NCBI GenBank assembly: GCA_026981655.1
Contig: JALSIJ010000024.1
Coordinates: 1-32,062 of the forward strand
DNA from: Rhizobiaceae bacterium
GTDB lineage: Bacteria > Pseudomonadota > Alphaproteobacteria > Rhizobiales > Rhizobiaceae
Direction: 5' to 3'
Length of the DNA: 32,062 bases
This document shows positions 29,293 through 32,062 of the stretch, in pieces. Each line of letters starts with the position of its first letter. Positions within the stretch are counted from its first letter, which is position 1. The notes beneath the pieces are model-generated. The model was not told the origin of the DNA. It saw nothing but the letters and a program-made list of their open reading frames with translations, and made no database searches. The translations under genes were made by a program, and so were the position numbers.

Positions 29293-29376
29293 CCACGTTA
29301 CTGTGCTGAATAATGGAAAGTGTTTGGGAGCGGATGCTCCAATGCTTGATTGTTACAAAACTGACAGGGTTGCAGA

Positions 29377-30858
29377 ATGAGAAACTGGAAAATTCAGATT
29401 GTTATTGCTTTGGTGTTTGTTGCCGGTTCGCTTTCAGTAACACAGGCGCAAGATAGCCTCGATAAAATATTTCGCGGCGTAATAAGCGAGTTTTCCAATG
29501 CGGGCAGAAAATCGCCATCCGCCAAACGTGTGGTGCCTGAAAACCTTATAGTTCAACAATATTCGTTCTCACCCCTGGTTAAAGCTGTTGCTCCTGCGGT
29601 TGTGAATGTTTATGCGGCGCGTAAAACCAAGCGGCGCTCTCCCTTTGAGGGTGATCCTTTTTTTGAACGGTTTTTTGGTCGTGGCGGCATTGATGGAAGG
29701 CGCCCCAAAAAGCGGGTGCAGCGTTCTTTAGGGTCTGGCGTAATTGTTGGGACGCGCGGTATTGTGGTGACAAATTATCATGTCATTAAAGGTGCTACCG
29801 AAATAAAGGTGGCGCTTTCAAATGGGCGTGAATACGAGTCTAAAATTTTGCTGGCCGATGAAAAGTCCGACCTGACAATATTGCAGATTTTGTCTAATGA
29901 GACTTTCCCGAAAGTCGAACTTGGTAATTCTGATGGTCTTGAGGTTGGCGATATTGTGCTGGCAATAGGCAATCCGTTTGGGGTTGGTCAAACCGTCACC
30001 AGCGGTATTGTTTCTGCGCTTGCCCGGCCAAGCCTAGGCAAGGGAGATTTCGGGTTCTTTATCCAAACGGATGCATCGATCAATCCGGGGAACTCCGGTG
30101 GTGCTCTGGTTGATATGCATGGTCGTCTTGTTGGTATCAATACGGCTATATTTTCACGCTCGGGCGGTTCAAATGGTATTGGCTTTGCCATTCCCTCCAA
30201 TATGGTTGAAGTGATATTGCGATCAGCTGCTGCTGGTAATAAAAAGCTGGTTCGCCCCTGGATTGGTGCCGACTTTCAAAACCTGACCTCCGACATTGCT
30301 GAAAGCCTTGGAATGCGTCAACCACGTGGCGCTCTGGTTGCTGGTGTTACGCGTAATAGTCCTGCTGATAAAGCCGGATTGAGGCCGGGTGATGTGGTGC
30401 TGAAGGTCAATGGAGACACAGTTCAGCATATTGATGCATTGGGCTACAGGTTGGCGACAGTTGGTATTGGGCGCGAGGCCCGGTTTGAAATTTTGTCTCA
30501 ATCATCAAGAAAAGAAATCAATATTCTGCTCGCCAAGGCCCCTGAAACTGTTCCGCGTGATGAACGGCTGATTAGGGGGCGGTCGCCATTTTCTGGAGCG
30601 ACGGTGGCTAATCTTTCTCCCGCTTTAGCGCGTGAAATTGGCCTGCGTGGCAGTGCGCGTGGTGTTATTGTCACCCGAATTCGCCGAGGCTCAACCGCCA
30701 ACAGATTGGGGCTTAGGCCGCGCGATATTATTCGACTGGTCAATGATGAGAAAATCAGGTCCAGCAAACAATTGGATGAAATTGCCGCTAATGGTGCGCC
30801 TGTTTGGCGCTACACTCTTGATCGTGGTGGGCGAATGATTCGGCAGGTTGTTCGCTAA
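29377..30858 (+). CDS. Do-family (DegP/DegQ/MucD-like) periplasmic serine protease
   Basis: HtrA-type envelope quality-control protease of 493 residues. A Sec signal peptide is visible (basic MRNWK, hydrophobic IVIALVFVAGSL, cleavage likely near TQAQ), so it acts in the periplasm. The trypsin-like domain has the full triad: H135 in VTNYHVIKG, D165 in KSDLTILQI and S240 in NPGNSGGALVD. Two PDZ domains follow, at about 290-375 (GVTRNSPADKAGLRPGDVVL) and 405-490 (IRRGSTANRLGLRPRDII). Which of DegP, DegQ or MucD it corresponds to cannot be told by eye. It has its own leader after the rplQ terminator, and rarA begins 20 bases after its stop, so the two may be cotranscribed. Confidence 0.95.
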   Translation: MRNWKIQIVIALVFVAGSLSVTQAQDSLDKIFRGVISEFSNAGRKSPSAKRVVPENLIVQQYSFSPLVKAVAPAVVNVYAARKTKRRSPFEGDPFFERFFGRGGIDGRRPKKRVQRSLGSGVIVGTRGIVVTNYHVIKGATEIKVALSNGREYESKILLADEKSDLTILQILSNETFPKVELGNSDGLEVGDIVLAIGNPFGVGQTVTSGIVSALARPSLGKGDFGFFIQTDASINPGNSGGALVDMHGRLVGINTAIFSRSGGSNGIGFAIPSNMVEVILRSAAAGNKKLVRPWIGADFQNLTSDIAESLGMRQPRGALVAGVTRNSPADKAGLRPGDVVLKVNGDTVQHIDALGYRLATVGIGREARFEILSQSSRKEINILLAKAPETVPRDERLIRGRSPFSGATVANLSPALAREIGLRGSARGVIVTRIRRGSTANRLGLRPRDIIRLVNDEKIRSSKQLDEIAANGAPVWRYTLDRGGRMIRQVVR

Positions 30859-30878
30859 CCCTATAATGGTGAAAATAA

Positions 30879-32062
30879 TTGAGCGACCTATTTGAAACCA
30901 AGGACAACCCAGAAAACACGGCTGCTTCAAATTTGCATCGGCCTTTGGCTGATCGATTGCGACCTAAAAACCTTGGAGAAGTGGTCGGTCAGGATCACCT
31001 GCTTGGCAGGGATGGCATTTTATCCCGCATGATTGATGCGCAAACGCTTGGCAGCATGATATTCTGGGGACCGCCGGGTACTGGAAAAACCACCGTTGCG
31101 AGACTACTGGCAGATGAGACCAATTGGGCCTTTGAGCAGATTTCTGCAATTTTTTCCGGTGTTGCCGATCTAAAGAAATGTTTTGAAGCCGCTCGAATGC
31201 GGCGAAGCAATGGTCGGGCGACCTTGTTGTTTGTGGATGAAATTCATCGCTTTAACCGCGCACAACAGGATTCGTTCCTGCCTGTCATGGAAGATGGCAC
31301 CATCATTTTGGTGGGAGCGACTACCGAAAACCCGTCGTTTGAACTGAACGCAGCCCTGTTGTCGCGGTCTCGTGTTTTAACTTTCAAATCGCACGATGAT
31401 GAAAGCCTTGGTTCTTTGCTCAGCCGAGCAGAGGAAGTAGAGGGGAAAATTTTGCCGGTGGATGAGGCGGGCAGGGCGGCGTTGTTGAGGATGGCAGACG
31501 GCGATGGCCGTTCTGTGCTGACATTAGCGGAGGAGCTTTGGCGAGCGGCAAAAGCAGACGAGATATTTGGTGCGGCTGATCTACAGCAAATTTTGCAACG
31601 TCGCGCCCCGATTTATGACAAATCGCAGGATGGTCATTACAATTTGATTTCCGCTCTGCATAAGGCCGTGCGCGGGTCTGATCCGGATGCCGCACTTTAC
31701 TATCTTGCTCGTATGCTCGATGCGGGCGAGGCGCCGCTATTTCTTGGCCGGCGGTTTGTGCGTATGGCCTCGGAAGATATTGGAATGGCCGATCCGCAGG
31801 CTTTGATAGTGGCCAATGCTGCTAAGGATGCCTATGACTATTTGGGTTCACCGGAGGGCGAGTTGGCGTTGGCGCAGGCCTGTGTCTATCTTGCCACCGC
31901 ACCAAAATCCAATGCGGTTTATGTGGCCTATAAGGCTGCAATGAATTCAGCCAAAGAACACGGCTCATTGCCGCCGCCAAAACACATTATGAATGCGCCA
32001 ACAAAACTTATGAAGTCGGAAGGTTACGGTGAAGGCTACGAGTATGATCATAATGCGCTAGG
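30879..32062 (+). CDS. rarA: Replication-associated recombination protein A, 3' end cut
   Basis: AAA+ ATPase of the RarA/MgsA (WRNIP1) family, related to clamp-loader subunits and acting at stalled replication forks. 394 codons are present and the frame is open at the right edge; full-length proteins are about 430-440 residues. The TTG at 30879 gives (f)MSDLFETKD, the usual start in Rhizobiales, but the binding site is weak (GGTGAA) and an in-frame stop lies at 30870-30872. Motifs are RPKNLGEVVGQDHLLG, Walker A GPPGTGKT (residues 64-71), Walker B LFVDEIHRF (about 117-125), sensor 1 GATTENPSFE and an arginine-finger region LLSRSRV. The C-terminal half has MASEDIGMADP and PPPKHIMNAP, typical of the family. 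Confidence 0.95.
   Translation, partial: MSDLFETKDNPENTAASNLHRPLADRLRPKNLGEVVGQDHLLGRDGILSRMIDAQTLGSMIFWGPPGTGKTTVARLLADETNWAFEQISAIFSGVADLKKCFEAARMRRSNGRATLLFVDEIHRFNRAQQDSFLPVMEDGTIILVGATTENPSFELNAALLSRSRVLTFKSHDDESLGSLLSRAEEVEGKILPVDEAGRAALLRMADGDGRSVLTLAEELWRAAKADEIFGAADLQQILQRRAPIYDKSQDGHYNLISALHKAVRGSDPDAALYYLARMLDAGEAPLFLGRRFVRMASEDIGMADPQALIVANAAKDAYDYLGSPEGELALAQACVYLATAPKSNAVYVAYKAAMNSAKEHGSLPPPKHIMNAPTKLMKSEGYGEGYEYDHNAL

Overview
This window is a core-genome stretch of an alphaproteobacterium, most likely from the Hyphomicrobiales (Rhizobiales). Four things point there: a short 391-residue EF-Tu of the alphaproteobacterial type; an L3 starting MRSGVIAQK with a C-terminal extension; no rpsD between rpsK and rpoA and no rpmJ after secY; and the downstream order rplQ, Do-family protease, rarA. 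Base composition looks moderate (by eye, under 50% GC), which is low for the order. Genus was not determined.

Layout. (1) 1-6568: the 3' half of rpoB (cut by the left edge) and complete rpoC, closed by a strong intrinsic terminator. (2) 6730-9939: a three-gene insert that is not part of the translation machinery. It holds a KefB/C-type cation:proton antiporter (+), a hemolysin III family membrane protein (-) and a family-2-type sulfotransferase (+). (3) 9940-10351: a 412-base gene-free region leading into the str operon. (4) 10352-14575: rpsL, rpsG, fusA, tuf. (5) 14636-19913: S10 operon, rpsJ to rpsQ. (6) 20010-26440: spc operon, rplN to secY, plus adk. (7) 26677-29162: alpha operon, rpsM, rpsK, rpoA, rplQ, closed by a strong terminator. 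(8) 29377-end: a periplasmic Do-like serine protease and the start of rarA (cut by the right edge).

The genes jointly make RNA polymerase (alpha, beta, beta'), about half of the ribosomal proteins, two elongation factors, the SecY channel and adenylate kinase. The long + strand run is tightly packed, with 1-8 base overlaps at rplC/rplD, rplD/rplW, rplV/rpsC, rplX/rplE and secY/adk. The wider gaps fall mostly at the classical operon borders (tuf|rpsJ, rpsQ|rplN, adk|rpsM) and at rpsJ|rplC, rpsE|rpmD, rpsM|rpsK and rpsK|rpoA. Those gaps carry clear stem-loops.

I saw no rRNA, tRNA, CRISPR array, insertion sequence or obviously new multi-gene system. The most notable signals are RNA-level: a hairpin that would bring a distant Shine-Dalgarno core to the rpmD start; an imperfect tandem repeat with a large dyad between rpsE and rpmD; a terminator, promoter and two hairpins that make rpsK-rpoA-rplQ look like a separate unit; a stop codon held in a GC-rich hairpin loop at rpmC; and a hairpin covering the ribosome-binding site of the antiporter. 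All folds were found by eye and not scored thermodynamically.
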